Assembly (NCBI GenBank): GCA_021841725.1
Contig: JAKCEC010000076.1
Span: 1-6,478, forward strand
Direction of reading: 5' to 3'
Origin: Actinomycetes bacterium
GTDB taxonomy: Bacteria; Actinomycetota; Acidimicrobiia; Acidimicrobiales; RAAP-2
DNA length: 6,478 bases
This document shows, in pieces, positions 1 to 5,864 of this stretch (its first letter is position 1; each line of letters opens with the position of its first letter). The position numbers and the translations under genes are program-made. Below the pieces are notes generated by a model, which was not told the DNA's origin, made no database searches, and was given only the letters and a program-made list of their open reading frames with translations.

Positions 1-17
1 CGTGCGACGGGCGCCCC

Positions 18-32
18 ACAAAGGTCTTTTGT
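18..32. promoter_or_regulatory. AT-rich inverted repeat ACAAA-n5-TTTGT, candidate operator
   Basis: The two 5-nt arms ACAAA (18-22) and TTTGT (28-32) are perfectly complementary around a 5-nt spacer, and the element is an AT-rich island in very GC-rich DNA about 140 bp before the first gene. This is the size and shape of a dimeric repressor or activator site. It does not match a named consensus that I recognise; the Rex-type site TTGTGAA-n6-TTCACAA is only loosely similar. It could also be the end of an upstream terminator, because a TTTT run lies at 27-30. Confidence 0.25.
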
Positions 33-35
33 AAC

Positions 36-60
36 CGCTCACCGTGGGAGGGGGTGAGCG
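36..60 (+). other. Perfect 8-bp stem hairpin in the operon leader
   Basis: CGCTCACC (36-43) pairs perfectly with GGTGAGCG (53-60) around a purine-rich 9-nt loop (44-52). The stem would be stable in RNA or could extrude as a cruciform. No T-run follows it, so it is not a classical intrinsic terminator, although GC-rich actinobacteria often use hairpins without U tracts. It could terminate an upstream transcript, act in the operon's 5' leader, or be a protein-binding dyad. The sequence alone does not decide between these. Confidence 0.4.
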
Positions 61-74
61 CGCGAGGTCTAGGT

Positions 75-103
75 TCGAATCGTGATCACTCCTGCTCGAA
101 TCG
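75..103. repeat. TCGAATCG direct repeats flanking a GTGATCAC palindrome
   Basis: TCGAATCG occurs at 75-82 and again at 96-103, a centre-to-centre distance of 21 bp or two helical turns. The perfect palindrome GTGATCAC (82-89) lies between them and shares one base with the first copy. Two sites on the same helical face around a dyad, 67 bp before the first start codon, suggest a regulator-binding region. The GGTTCGAATC part resembles a tRNA T-arm, but the complementary T-stem half is missing, so it is not called as a tRNA. Confidence 0.3.
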
Positions 104-169
104 AAGCGCCGCCGCCAGTCGGGTCCGCGCTGGCGCCGTGCGGGCAATCGGGACGGTGAGGTCCGCGTC

Positions 170-760
170 GTGTTCCAGGTGCGCATCCACGGTCGCGGAG
201 GGCAGGGGGTGGTCACCGCGGCGGAGATTCTCTCGGTCGCCGCGTTCGACGAGGGACGCCAGGCCCAGGCCTTCCCCAGTTTCGGTTCGGAGCGTACCGG
301 AGCCCCCGTCGTGTCGTTTTGTCGCATCGACGATCGCGAGATCCGCACCCGCGAACCGGTGATGGCACCCGACGCCGTCATCGTCCAGGACGTCACGCTC
401 ATCAATCAGGTGGACCTCTTCTCGGGTCTCTCGCCCGTGGGGTACGTTCTGATCAACACCTCGCGGAGTTTCGAGGAGCTCGGACTGACCGACCTCTTCG
501 CGCGCCACCCGCGAGAGCACTTGGTGACGTGCCCCGCCACCGAACTGGCGCTCGCCGCCTTCGGCCGTCCGCTTCCGAACGCGGCGCTCCTGGGCGCCTT
601 CGCGGCGTTGACGGGCCAGGTCAGTCTGTCGGCGGTGCAGATCGCCATCCGGGACCATTTCGCGGGGGCGGTGGGTGAGCGCAACGCCGAGGCCGCCGCC
701 GCGGCGTCCGACGCCGTCACCCGGAGCCGGGAGGAGGCTCGCCGTGCTGCGGCAAATTGA
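170..760 (+). CDS. porC: 2-oxoacid:acceptor oxidoreductase, gamma subunit (PorC/PorG type)
   Basis: This 196-residue cytoplasmic protein is the gamma subunit of a pyruvate:ferredoxin oxidoreductase-family enzyme, which packs against the catalytic subunits and supports coenzyme A-dependent cleavage of the 2-oxoacid. Two hallmarks of the family are visible: HGRGGQGVVTAAEIL at residues 7-21 and FPSFGSERTGAPV at residues 35-47. The length is close to the usual 180-200 residues. The C-terminus (about residue 170 onward) is an Ala/Arg/Glu-rich tail of low complexity. The start is the GTG at 170, the first in its frame, with GGTGAGG (155-161) correctly spaced upstream. The last 17 nt overlap the alpha-subunit gene, which implies translational coupling. 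The family assignment is firm. The substrate (pyruvate or another 2-oxoacid) is not fixed by this subunit. Confidence 0.93.
   Translation: MFQVRIHGRGGQGVVTAAEILSVAAFDEGRQAQAFPSFGSERTGAPVVSFCRIDDREIRTREPVMAPDAVIVQDVTLINQVDLFSGLSPVGYVLINTSRSFEELGLTDLFARHPREHLVTCPATELALAAFGRPLPNAALLGAFAALTGQVSLSAVQIAIRDHFAGAVGERNAEAAAAASDAVTRSREEARRAAAN
730..737 (+). promoter_or_regulatory. Shine-Dalgarno site that fixes the alpha-subunit start at 744
   Basis: GGAGGAGG lies 6 nt before the GTG at 744, inside the 3' end of the gamma-subunit gene. The longer in-frame start, GTG at 675, has no comparable ribosome site and would add 23 Arg/Pro-rich residues unlike the family. Translation from 744 begins MLRQIEGSRAVAE, the normal N-terminus of alpha subunits. 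Confidence 0.75.
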
Positions 761-2003
761 GGGCTCGCGCGCGGTCGCCGAGACCGTGGCGTTGTGCCGT
801 CCCGAAGTAGTGTGCGCGTACCCGATTTCGCCCCAAACCCACATCATCGAGGCGGTCGGCGTCATGGTCAAGGAGGGGCGCCTGAGCCCTTGTGAGTTCA
901 TCAACGTCGAGAGTGAGTTCGCCGCGATGTCGGTGGCCATCGGCGCCTCGGCCACCGGCGCGCGCGCCTACACCGCGACCGCCAGTCAGGGACTGCTCTA
1001 CATGATGGAGGCGGTCTACAACGCGGCGGGTCTCGGTCTGCCCATCGTCATGACGCTCGCCAATCGCGCGATCGGTGCGCCGATAAATATCTGGAACGAT
1101 CACTCCGACGCAATGGCCGTGCGCGACTCGGGGTGGATTCAACTCTTCGCCGAGACCAACCAGGAAGCGGCCGACCTGCACGTGCAGGCGTTTCGACTAG
1201 CCGAGGAACTGTCCGTGCCGGTGATGGTGTGCATGGACGGCTTCATTCTCACGCACGCGGTCGAGGGGGTGGACCTGCTCGATCAGGCGACCGTGGACGC
1301 CTTCTTGCCGCCCTACGACCCGCGTCAGGTGCTCGATCCCGCGAATCCCGTGTCGATCGGCGCGATGGTGGGGCCCGAGGCCTTCATGGAGGTGCGCTAC
1401 TTGGCCCACCTGCGTCAACTCGACGCCCTCCATCGAATCCCCGCCATCGCCGAGGAGTTTTTCGAGACGACCGGGCGGCGCAGCGGGGGTCTCGTGCGCC
1501 CGTACCGCACCGAGGGCGCCGACACGATCGTGGTGGCGATGGGGTCGGTCCTGGGCACCATCAAGGACGCCGTGGACATCCGCCGCGAGGCCGGCGAGAA
1601 GATCGGGGTGGTGGGCATCACGTCGTTTCGTCCCTTTCCGTCCCTCGAGGTGCGCGAGGCGCTGCGCCACGCGACGCAGATCGTGGTATTGGAGAAGGCG
1701 TTCTCCATCGGACACGGCGGCGTGCTCGCCACCGACGTGGCGATGGCGCTGCAGGGGACCCCGTGCGTCATCCGCGAGGTCGTCGCGGGACTCGGCGGGC
1801 GCCCCATCACGCGCCAGTCCCTGGTCAAACTGTTCTATCGAGCGTCCCAGGGCGAACTGGGTTCGTTGCTCTTCTTGGACCTGGAGCACGACGTGGTGGA
1901 CCGTGAGGTTTCGCGGATGAGGGCCACGCGCCGATCGGGGCCGTCGGCGGAGAACGTGTTGCGCGACCTCGGCGCGACGCGAGGCGAGGGGGCGCTCTCG
2001 TGA
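744..2003 (+). CDS. porA: 2-oxoacid:acceptor oxidoreductase, alpha subunit (PorA type)
   Basis: This 419-residue protein is the alpha subunit, carrying the thiamine-diphosphate pyrimidine-binding and transketolase C-terminal-like domains. With beta it forms the active site that decarboxylates a 2-oxoacid. Visible family signatures are EGSRAVAE (6-13), YPISPQT (26-32, the variant of YPITPST that contacts substrate in known enzymes), NVESEFAA (54-61, with the Glu expected to activate the cofactor), SQGLLYMMEA (81-90), ANRAIGAPINIW..DHSD (106-122), and the C-terminal-domain stretches TIVVAMGS (261-268), FRPFPS (295-300) and VLEKAFSIGHGG (315-326). The length is typical for a separate alpha subunit. 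The stop overlaps the beta start as GTGA. The exact substrate is uncertain: the YPISPQT variant is compatible with pyruvate but also with aryl-type 2-oxoacid enzymes such as phenylglyoxylate dehydrogenase. Confidence 0.93.
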   Translation: MLRQIEGSRAVAETVALCRPEVVCAYPISPQTHIIEAVGVMVKEGRLSPCEFINVESEFAAMSVAIGASATGARAYTATASQGLLYMMEAVYNAAGLGLPIVMTLANRAIGAPINIWNDHSDAMAVRDSGWIQLFAETNQEAADLHVQAFRLAEELSVPVMVCMDGFILTHAVEGVDLLDQATVDAFLPPYDPRQVLDPANPVSIGAMVGPEAFMEVRYLAHLRQLDALHRIPAIAEEFFETTGRRSGGLVRPYRTEGADTIVVAMGSVLGTIKDAVDIRREAGEKIGVVGITSFRPFPSLEVREALRHATQIVVLEKAFSIGHGGVLATDVAMALQGTPCVIREVVAGLGGRPITRQSLVKLFYRASQGELGSLLFLDLEHDVVDREVSRMRATRRSGPSAENVLRDLGATRGEGALS

Positions 2004-3034
2004 CCAAGCGACCGATCCGGTTCTATCAGGTGGGCTCCTTCGCGGTCGGGAATCGACTGCTGAGTGAAGGGGATCGTACGGTCCAGTCCGACCCCTCGCG
2101 CACCAACTCCATTGATTCGGGGCACCGCGCCTGTCAGGGGTGCGGTGAGGCGCTGGGCGCGCGCTACGCGCTCGACGCCGCCATGCGCGCCACCAACAAC
2201 CAATTGGTGGCGGTCAACGCCACGGGGTGCCTCGAGGTATTTTCGACCCCGTACCCCGAGACCTCGTGGCGTATCGCGTGGTTGCACTCGCTCTTTGGTA
2301 ACGCCCCGGCGGTCGCCACCGGCGTCGCCGCCGCTCTGCGGGTCAAGGGGCACACCGAGGTGCGCGTCGTGAGCCAGGGCGGCGACGGCGGCACCGTCGA
2401 TATCGGCTTCGGCAGTCTGTCGGGGATGTTCGAACGTAACGACGACGTGCTCTACATCTGTTACGACAACGAGGGCTACATGAACACGGGCGTGCAGCGA
2501 TCCGGGGCCACGCCCCCGGCGGCGCGCACCGCGACGACGGACGTGGTGGGCCCCCAGCCGGGTAACGCCTTCGGACAGGGTAAGGACCTGGCGCGCATCG
2601 CGATGGCCCACGACCTGGCCTACGTGGCGACCGCGACGGTGGCCGATCTCCACGACCTCGAGGCCAAGGTCGAGCGCGCGATGCAGTTCCGGGGGGCGCG
2701 ATACTTGCACGTGCTCGTGCCCTGTCCCCTGGGGTGGGGCACCGCCTCGAGCGAGACGATCCACGTCGCGCGCCTGGCCAAGGAGACGGGGATGTTCCCG
2801 GTCTTCGAAGCGGAGTTCGGGGTGGTGACCTCGGTCTCCAAGATCCGCCACCCGACGCCGGTGGAGGAGTACCTCAAGGTGCAGAAGCGTTTCGCGCACC
2901 TCTTCGGTAAGAATCCGCGTCCCGAGATGGTGGCGCACCTGCAGGAACTGGCCAATCGCAACATCGAACGCTACGGCTTGCTCGACCGCGCCGAGCCGGC
3001 GTCGGGCGTCGTGTCCGGGGAGGAACCCGCATGA
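2000..3034 (+). CDS. porB: 2-oxoacid:acceptor oxidoreductase, beta subunit (PorB type)
   Basis: This 344-residue subunit binds the diphosphate end of thiamine diphosphate and a proximal [4Fe-4S] cluster. The cofactor motif is GDGGT at 128-132 with the partner DNEGYMNTG at 156-164, matching the GDG-x(n)-N pattern. All four cluster cysteines expected for PorB-type subunits are present: C45 and C48 (CQGC), C77 (ATGCLEVF) and C242 (PCPLGW). About 40 residues precede the GHRACQGCG motif and include [14 protein letters not shown]; many pyruvate-type beta subunits begin only shortly before that motif. The C-terminal 40 residues look poorly structured. The GTG start at 2000 overlaps the alpha stop and has G-rich GAGGCGAGGGGG (1981-1992) upstream. 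The gene ends in an ATGA overlap with the next one. The family call is firm; the name pyruvate oxidoreductase is a default. Confidence 0.93.
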   Translation: MTKRPIRFYQVGSFAVGNRLLSEGDRTVQSDPSRTNSIDSGHRACQGCGEALGARYALDAAMRATNNQLVAVNATGCLEVFSTPYPETSWRIAWLHSLFGNAPAVATGVAAALRVKGHTEVRVVSQGGDGGTVDIGFGSLSGMFERNDDVLYICYDNEGYMNTGVQRSGATPPAARTATTDVVGPQPGNAFGQGKDLARIAMAHDLAYVATATVADLHDLEAKVERAMQFRGARYLHVLVPCPLGWGTASSETIHVARLAKETGMFPVFEAEFGVVTSVSKIRHPTPVEEYLKVQKRFAHLFGKNPRPEMVAHLQELANRNIERYGLLDRAEPASGVVSGEEPA

Positions 3035-4656
3035 ACAAACGTCCGTTCGCCATCACCTTGGACGTGGGGACGAGTCGCTCGAACCACACCGGGTCGTGGC
3101 GCGTCGAACGTCCGACCTACGTCGATCGACTCCCGCCGTGTAACAACGCCTGCCCGGCGGGTGAGAACATCCAGGGCTGGCTCTACGAGGCCGAATCCGG
3201 AGCCTACGAATCGGCTTGGCGCGCGCTGGTGGAGGAGAATCCCTTCCCGGCCATCATGGGACGGATCTGTTTTCACCCGTGTGAGAGTGCGTGCAACCGG
3301 GCGCAAGTCGACGAGGCGGTGGGCATCAACGCGGTGGAGCGCTTCTTGGGGGACTACGCCATCGAACAGGGCTGGCGTCTACCCGCGGCGGGCCCCGCGA
3401 GCGGACGACGGGTCCTCGTGGTGGGGGCGGGCCCGGCGGGACTGAGCGCGACGTACCACTTGCGGCGCCGGGGTCACCACGTGCGGCTCGTCGACTCGGC
3501 CCCGCAGCTCGGCGGGATGATGCGCTACGGAATTCCCGCGTACCGTCTCCCACGACGCGTCCTGGACGCCGAGATCGACCGGGTGATCGACATGGGGGTC
3601 GAGGTGGTGTTGAACCACAACGTCGCCGACATCGAGGCCGAACGGTCGAGCGGGCACTTCGACGCCCTCTTCTTGGCGGTGGGCGCGCAACTCGGCAAGC
3701 GGGTGAACATCCCGGCCGGCGACTCGGCGAAGATTCTGGACGCCGTGTCGTACCTGCGCGACGTGGCCGACGAGAACCCCCCACTCCTGGGGCGACGCGT
3801 GGTGGTCTACGGCGGCGGCGACACCGCGATGGACGCCGCGCGCACGGCGCGGCGCCTCGGGGCGACCGAGGCGGTGGTGGTGTATCGGCGCAATCAGGAC
3901 AAGATGCCCGCGCACGGCGAGGAGTACGAACAAGCCCTCGGCGAGGGCGTCACGATGCGCTGGCTGTCCACGATCAATCGGGTCGACGCCGACAAGATCG
4001 TGATTGAGAAGATGCGCCTGAACGCCGAGGGCTACCCCGAGTCCACCGGGGACTACGAAGAGTTGGGGGCCGACGCCGTGGTCCTGGCGCTCGGTCAGGA
4101 CACCGACCTCTCGCTGCTCGCGCGCGCCGCCGACGTCGAAGTGCACGACGGGTCGGTGCAGGTCGCGCAGGATCTGATGACCAACGGCCGCGGGGTCTTC
4201 GCGGGGGGCGACGCCGTACCGGCGGAGCGCACGGCGACGGTGGCGGTCGGTCACGGCAAGAAGGCCGCGCGCGGCATCGACGCGTTCGTGCGCGGCGTGG
4301 CCGCGGACGTGACGCCCAAGCACGAATTGGCCGACTTCGCCCATCTCAACACCTGGTACTACTCCGACGCCGAACGAACGCAGCGGCCCGAACTCGAACG
4401 GATCCGCCGGCAAGACAATTTCGACGAGGTGGTGCTGGGGCTGACCGAGCGCAACGCACTGTTCGAGGCGCGACGCTGCATGTCCTGCGGCAATTGTTTC
4501 GAGTGCGACAACTGCTTCGGGGTGTGCCCCGACAACGCCGTCATCAAACTGGGTGACGGCACCTACGACATCAACCTCGACTACTGCAAGGGGTGTGGCG
4601 TGTGCGCGCGCGAGTGCCCCTGTGGCGCGATAGAAATGGTCCCGGAACGAATCTAG
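3031..4656 (+). CDS. Fused GltD/NfnB-like FAD-NAD(P)H oxidoreductase with PorD-type 2x[4Fe-4S] domain
   Basis: This 541-residue electron-transfer subunit appears to replace the separate delta (ferredoxin) subunit. Residues 18-28 ([11 protein letters not shown]) match the N-terminal segment typical of PorD delta subunits. Residues 37-88 carry the GltD-type Fe-S cysteines C37, C41, C80, C84 and C88. An FAD Rossmann motif VGAGPAG lies at 131-137 with acidic D155 at the end of the second strand. The nucleotide-binding motif [11 protein letters not shown] is at 260-270, and the second FAD motif FAGGDAV at 390-396. The C-terminus has two ferredoxin clusters, C489/C492/C495/C499 and C519/C522/C525/C529, with extra cysteines C483, C486 and C531. 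The ATG at 3031 follows GGGGAGGA (3017-3024). The inferred role is to move electrons between the beta-subunit cluster and NAD(P), as PadF plus PadH do in phenylglyoxylate:NAD+ oxidoreductase. It is not a true glutamate synthase subunit: no large-subunit gene is nearby. Confidence 0.88.
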   Translation: MNKRPFAITLDVGTSRSNHTGSWRVERPTYVDRLPPCNNACPAGENIQGWLYEAESGAYESAWRALVEENPFPAIMGRICFHPCESACNRAQVDEAVGINAVERFLGDYAIEQGWRLPAAGPASGRRVLVVGAGPAGLSATYHLRRRGHHVRLVDSAPQLGGMMRYGIPAYRLPRRVLDAEIDRVIDMGVEVVLNHNVADIEAERSSGHFDALFLAVGAQLGKRVNIPAGDSAKILDAVSYLRDVADENPPLLGRRVVVYGGGDTAMDAARTARRLGATEAVVVYRRNQDKMPAHGEEYEQALGEGVTMRWLSTINRVDADKIVIEKMRLNAEGYPESTGDYEELGADAVVLALGQDTDLSLLARAADVEVHDGSVQVAQDLMTNGRGVFAGGDAVPAERTATVAVGHGKKAARGIDAFVRGVAADVTPKHELADFAHLNTWYYSDAERTQRPELERIRRQDNFDEVVLGLTERNALFEARRCMSCGNCFECDNCFGVCPDNAVIKLGDGTYDINLDYCKGCGVCARECPCGAIEMVPERI

Positions 4657-4666
4657 GGGTCGCACC

Positions 4667-5689
4667 GTGAACATACTCTTCGTCGGGGGCAGTGGCATCA
4701 TCTCGCACGCGTGCGCCAGTGAGGCGCTCGCGCGCGGGCACGACGTCTGGACGCTCACGCGGGGGAGTTCGCACCGTGATCCCCCCGTGGGTAGCCGCCG
4801 TCTCGTCGGCGACGCCGAGAACGAGGATGAGGTGCGCGCGCTGATTCGCGGGCTCGACTTCGACGCGGTCGTCCAGTGGACCGCGTTCCGGCCCGATCAG
4901 GTTCGCCGCGATATCGAACTCTTCGCCGACGCGGGTCAGTACGTCTTCGTCAGCTCCGCTTCGGTCTACCAGAAGCCGCCGTCACACTGGCTGATCACGG
5001 AGGCGACGCCCCGGGGCAACCCCTACTGGGGATACGCGCGCGACAAGATTGCCTGCGAGGACGTCCTCTTCGCGGCGCACGAGTCGACGGGCTTTCGCGT
5101 CACGGTCATTCGCCCGTCACTCACCTACGGTGATACTCAGATTCCGGTGGCGATCGGGAGCTGGTTGCGGCCCTTCACCCTCATCGAGCGCATGCGTCGG
5201 GGCGCGAAGATCTTGGTGCCGGGTGACGGCACCAGTATCTGGACGCTCACCCACAATTCAGACCTGGCGCGTGGACTCGTCCCCCTGCTCGGTCAGGCCG
5301 GTGCCGTGGGTGAGGCCTTTCACATCACCTCCGACGAGGCCCTGACCTGGAATCAGATCTACGGACTCGTCGCGGCGGCGGCCGGGGTGCACGCGGACGT
5401 CCTGCACGTCCCCTCCGACGCACTCGTGGCCGCCGACCCCGACCTGGAGGGCACCCTCTGGGGCGACAAGTCCAACTCGGCGGTCTTCGACAACGCCAAA
5501 CTTCGTCGGTTCGTGCCGGATTTTCGTGCGCGGGTACCGTTCGCCGAGGGAATCGCGCGCACGGTCCAGTGGTTCGACGCCGATCCCCGCCGACAGGAGA
5601 TCGACGACCAGGCGAACGCCCTCTGGGACCACGTGGCGCGCGTCTACCTCGACGCGCTCGCTCGTGTGGCGCGACGTCCCCGAACGTGA
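4667..5689 (+). CDS. NAD-dependent epimerase/dehydratase-like extended SDR protein
   Basis: This 340-residue cytoplasmic protein has the extended short-chain dehydrogenase fold. The N-terminal beta-strand and nucleotide loop MNILFVGGSGIIS (1-13) follow the GGxGxxG pattern, but Ser13 replaces the usual last glycine. SSASVY (96-101) carries the active-site Ser, and YARDK (123-127) is the catalytic YxxxK. VIRPS (147-151) follows as usual. FHITSDEALTWNQIY (218-232) and FDNAKLRRFVPDF (274-286) are typical of the C-terminal substrate half of NAD-dependent epimerase-like proteins. The substrate is unknown; nucleotide sugar is the family default, but the protein also resembles the atypical SDR group that includes plant CSP41. 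The GTG start at 4667 lies 10 nt after the preceding stop with AGGGG (4655-4659) as ribosome site, so it is probably cotranscribed. No biochemical link to the oxidoreductase is evident. Confidence 0.85.
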   Translation: MNILFVGGSGIISHACASEALARGHDVWTLTRGSSHRDPPVGSRRLVGDAENEDEVRALIRGLDFDAVVQWTAFRPDQVRRDIELFADAGQYVFVSSASVYQKPPSHWLITEATPRGNPYWGYARDKIACEDVLFAAHESTGFRVTVIRPSLTYGDTQIPVAIGSWLRPFTLIERMRRGAKILVPGDGTSIWTLTHNSDLARGLVPLLGQAGAVGEAFHITSDEALTWNQIYGLVAAAAGVHADVLHVPSDALVAADPDLEGTLWGDKSNSAVFDNAKLRRFVPDFRARVPFAEGIARTVQWFDADPRRQEIDDQANALWDHVARVYLDALARVARRPRT

Positions 5690-5697
5690 TGACGTTC
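5682..5697 (+). other. Perfect 6-bp inverted repeat spanning the SDR stop codon
   Basis: GAACGT (5682-5687) pairs with ACGTTC (5692-5697) around the 4-nt loop GATG, with the TGA stop at 5687-5689 inside the element. No T-run follows. It could be a short transcript-end hairpin or a protein site; the small stem makes chance plausible. Confidence 0.25.
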
Positions 5698-5836
5698 ACG
5701 TCGCCAGCGTTGAGGGCCGCGTCGCCTCGTTGACGTCACCGCACGGGGGACGGGGCCGCGCCACGCCCGGGGCAGACGGTCCGCCTCGCGCGGGCCACGA
5801 GGCCCTCGGACCCTAGTGGGCACCGCGGACGGTGGA

Positions 5837-5842
5837 TAGGTT
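5837..5842 (+). promoter_or_regulatory. Possible -10 element TAGGTT
   Basis: TAGGTT fits the TAnnnT pattern of actinobacterial -10 boxes and would place transcription start a few bases before the ribosome site of the gene at 5865. The same hexamer occurs in the leader of the first operon at 70-75. A -35 element cannot be recognised, so this is tentative. Confidence 0.2.
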
Positions 5843-5852
5843 GAGGGGGAGA

Positions 5853-5858
5853 GGGAGG
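5853..5858 (+). promoter_or_regulatory. Shine-Dalgarno site that fixes the start at 5865
   Basis: GGGAGG, inside a longer purine-rich tract from about 5844, lies 6 nt before GTG 5865. An in-frame upstream GTG at 5832 would make this tract coding and add 11 basic residues with no support, so 5865 is preferred. Confidence 0.65.
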
Positions 5859-5864
5859 TGCACC

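Larger units (their letters stand above)
1..169. other. Non-coding leader upstream of the 2-oxoacid oxidoreductase operon
   Basis: No convincing coding region is seen in this stretch. The open frame that enters from the left edge and runs past position 169 translates to a Ser/Arg-rich, low-complexity product that overlaps the start of the gamma-subunit gene, so it is probably a shadow. The stretch is rich in short symmetric elements, listed separately: an AT-rich inverted repeat, an 8-bp hairpin, and a GTGATCAC palindrome between two TCGAATCG direct repeats. A TAGGTT hexamer at 70-75 fits the loose actinobacterial -10 pattern TAnnnT, but I see no matching -35 element at the expected distance. 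The operon promoter probably lies here or just upstream of the window; this is inference. Confidence 0.5.
5690..5864. other. Intergenic region with short dyads
   Basis: This 175-nt gap separates the operon from the downstream small gene, and I see no gene in it. It contains the perfect palindrome TGACGTCA (5731-5738), with a related TGACGT half site 41 bp upstream at 5690-5695. A small hairpin GGGCC-ACGA-GGCCC (5792-5805) is a weak candidate terminator without a T-run. TAGGTT at 5837-5842 is a possible -10 element (actinobacterial pattern TAnnnT) about 22 nt before the next start codon, but no clear -35 is visible. Confidence 0.4.

Noticed and set aside
51..92. tRNA-like signal: GGTTCGAATC T-loop at 72-81 and a GGGGTGA/TCACTCC pair resembling an acceptor stem
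   Set aside because: The T-stem does not close (CTAGG against CGTGA), and the two acceptor-like arms span only about 42 nt, too short for any tRNA; no anticodon arm fits between them.
54..362. Open frame of 102 codons on the plus strand
   Set aside because: The translation is Ser/Arg-rich with no recognisable domain, and most of it overlaps the well-supported gamma-subunit gene in another frame.
675..743. Longer N-terminus for the alpha subunit from GTG 675
   Set aside because: It adds a Pro/Arg-rich stretch not found in the family and lacks a ribosome site, while GTG 744 has GGAGGAGG at proper spacing and gives the expected N-terminus.
86..955. Long minus-strand open frame of 289 codons opposite the gamma and alpha genes
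   Set aside because: GC-rich DNA gives long antisense frames; the product has no family features, while the plus strand carries clear conserved motifs.
3031..4656. Naming the flavoprotein as glutamate synthase small subunit (gltD)
   Set aside because: The middle part is GltD-like, but the C-terminal 2x[4Fe-4S] domain, the PorD-like head and the operon position point to the 2-oxoacid oxidoreductase; no gltB is present.
3379..4758. 459-codon minus-strand open frame opposite the flavoprotein gene
   Set aside because: It is His/Arg/Val-rich, a typical mirror of GC-rich codons, and the plus-strand protein has intact Fe-S and dinucleotide-binding motifs throughout.
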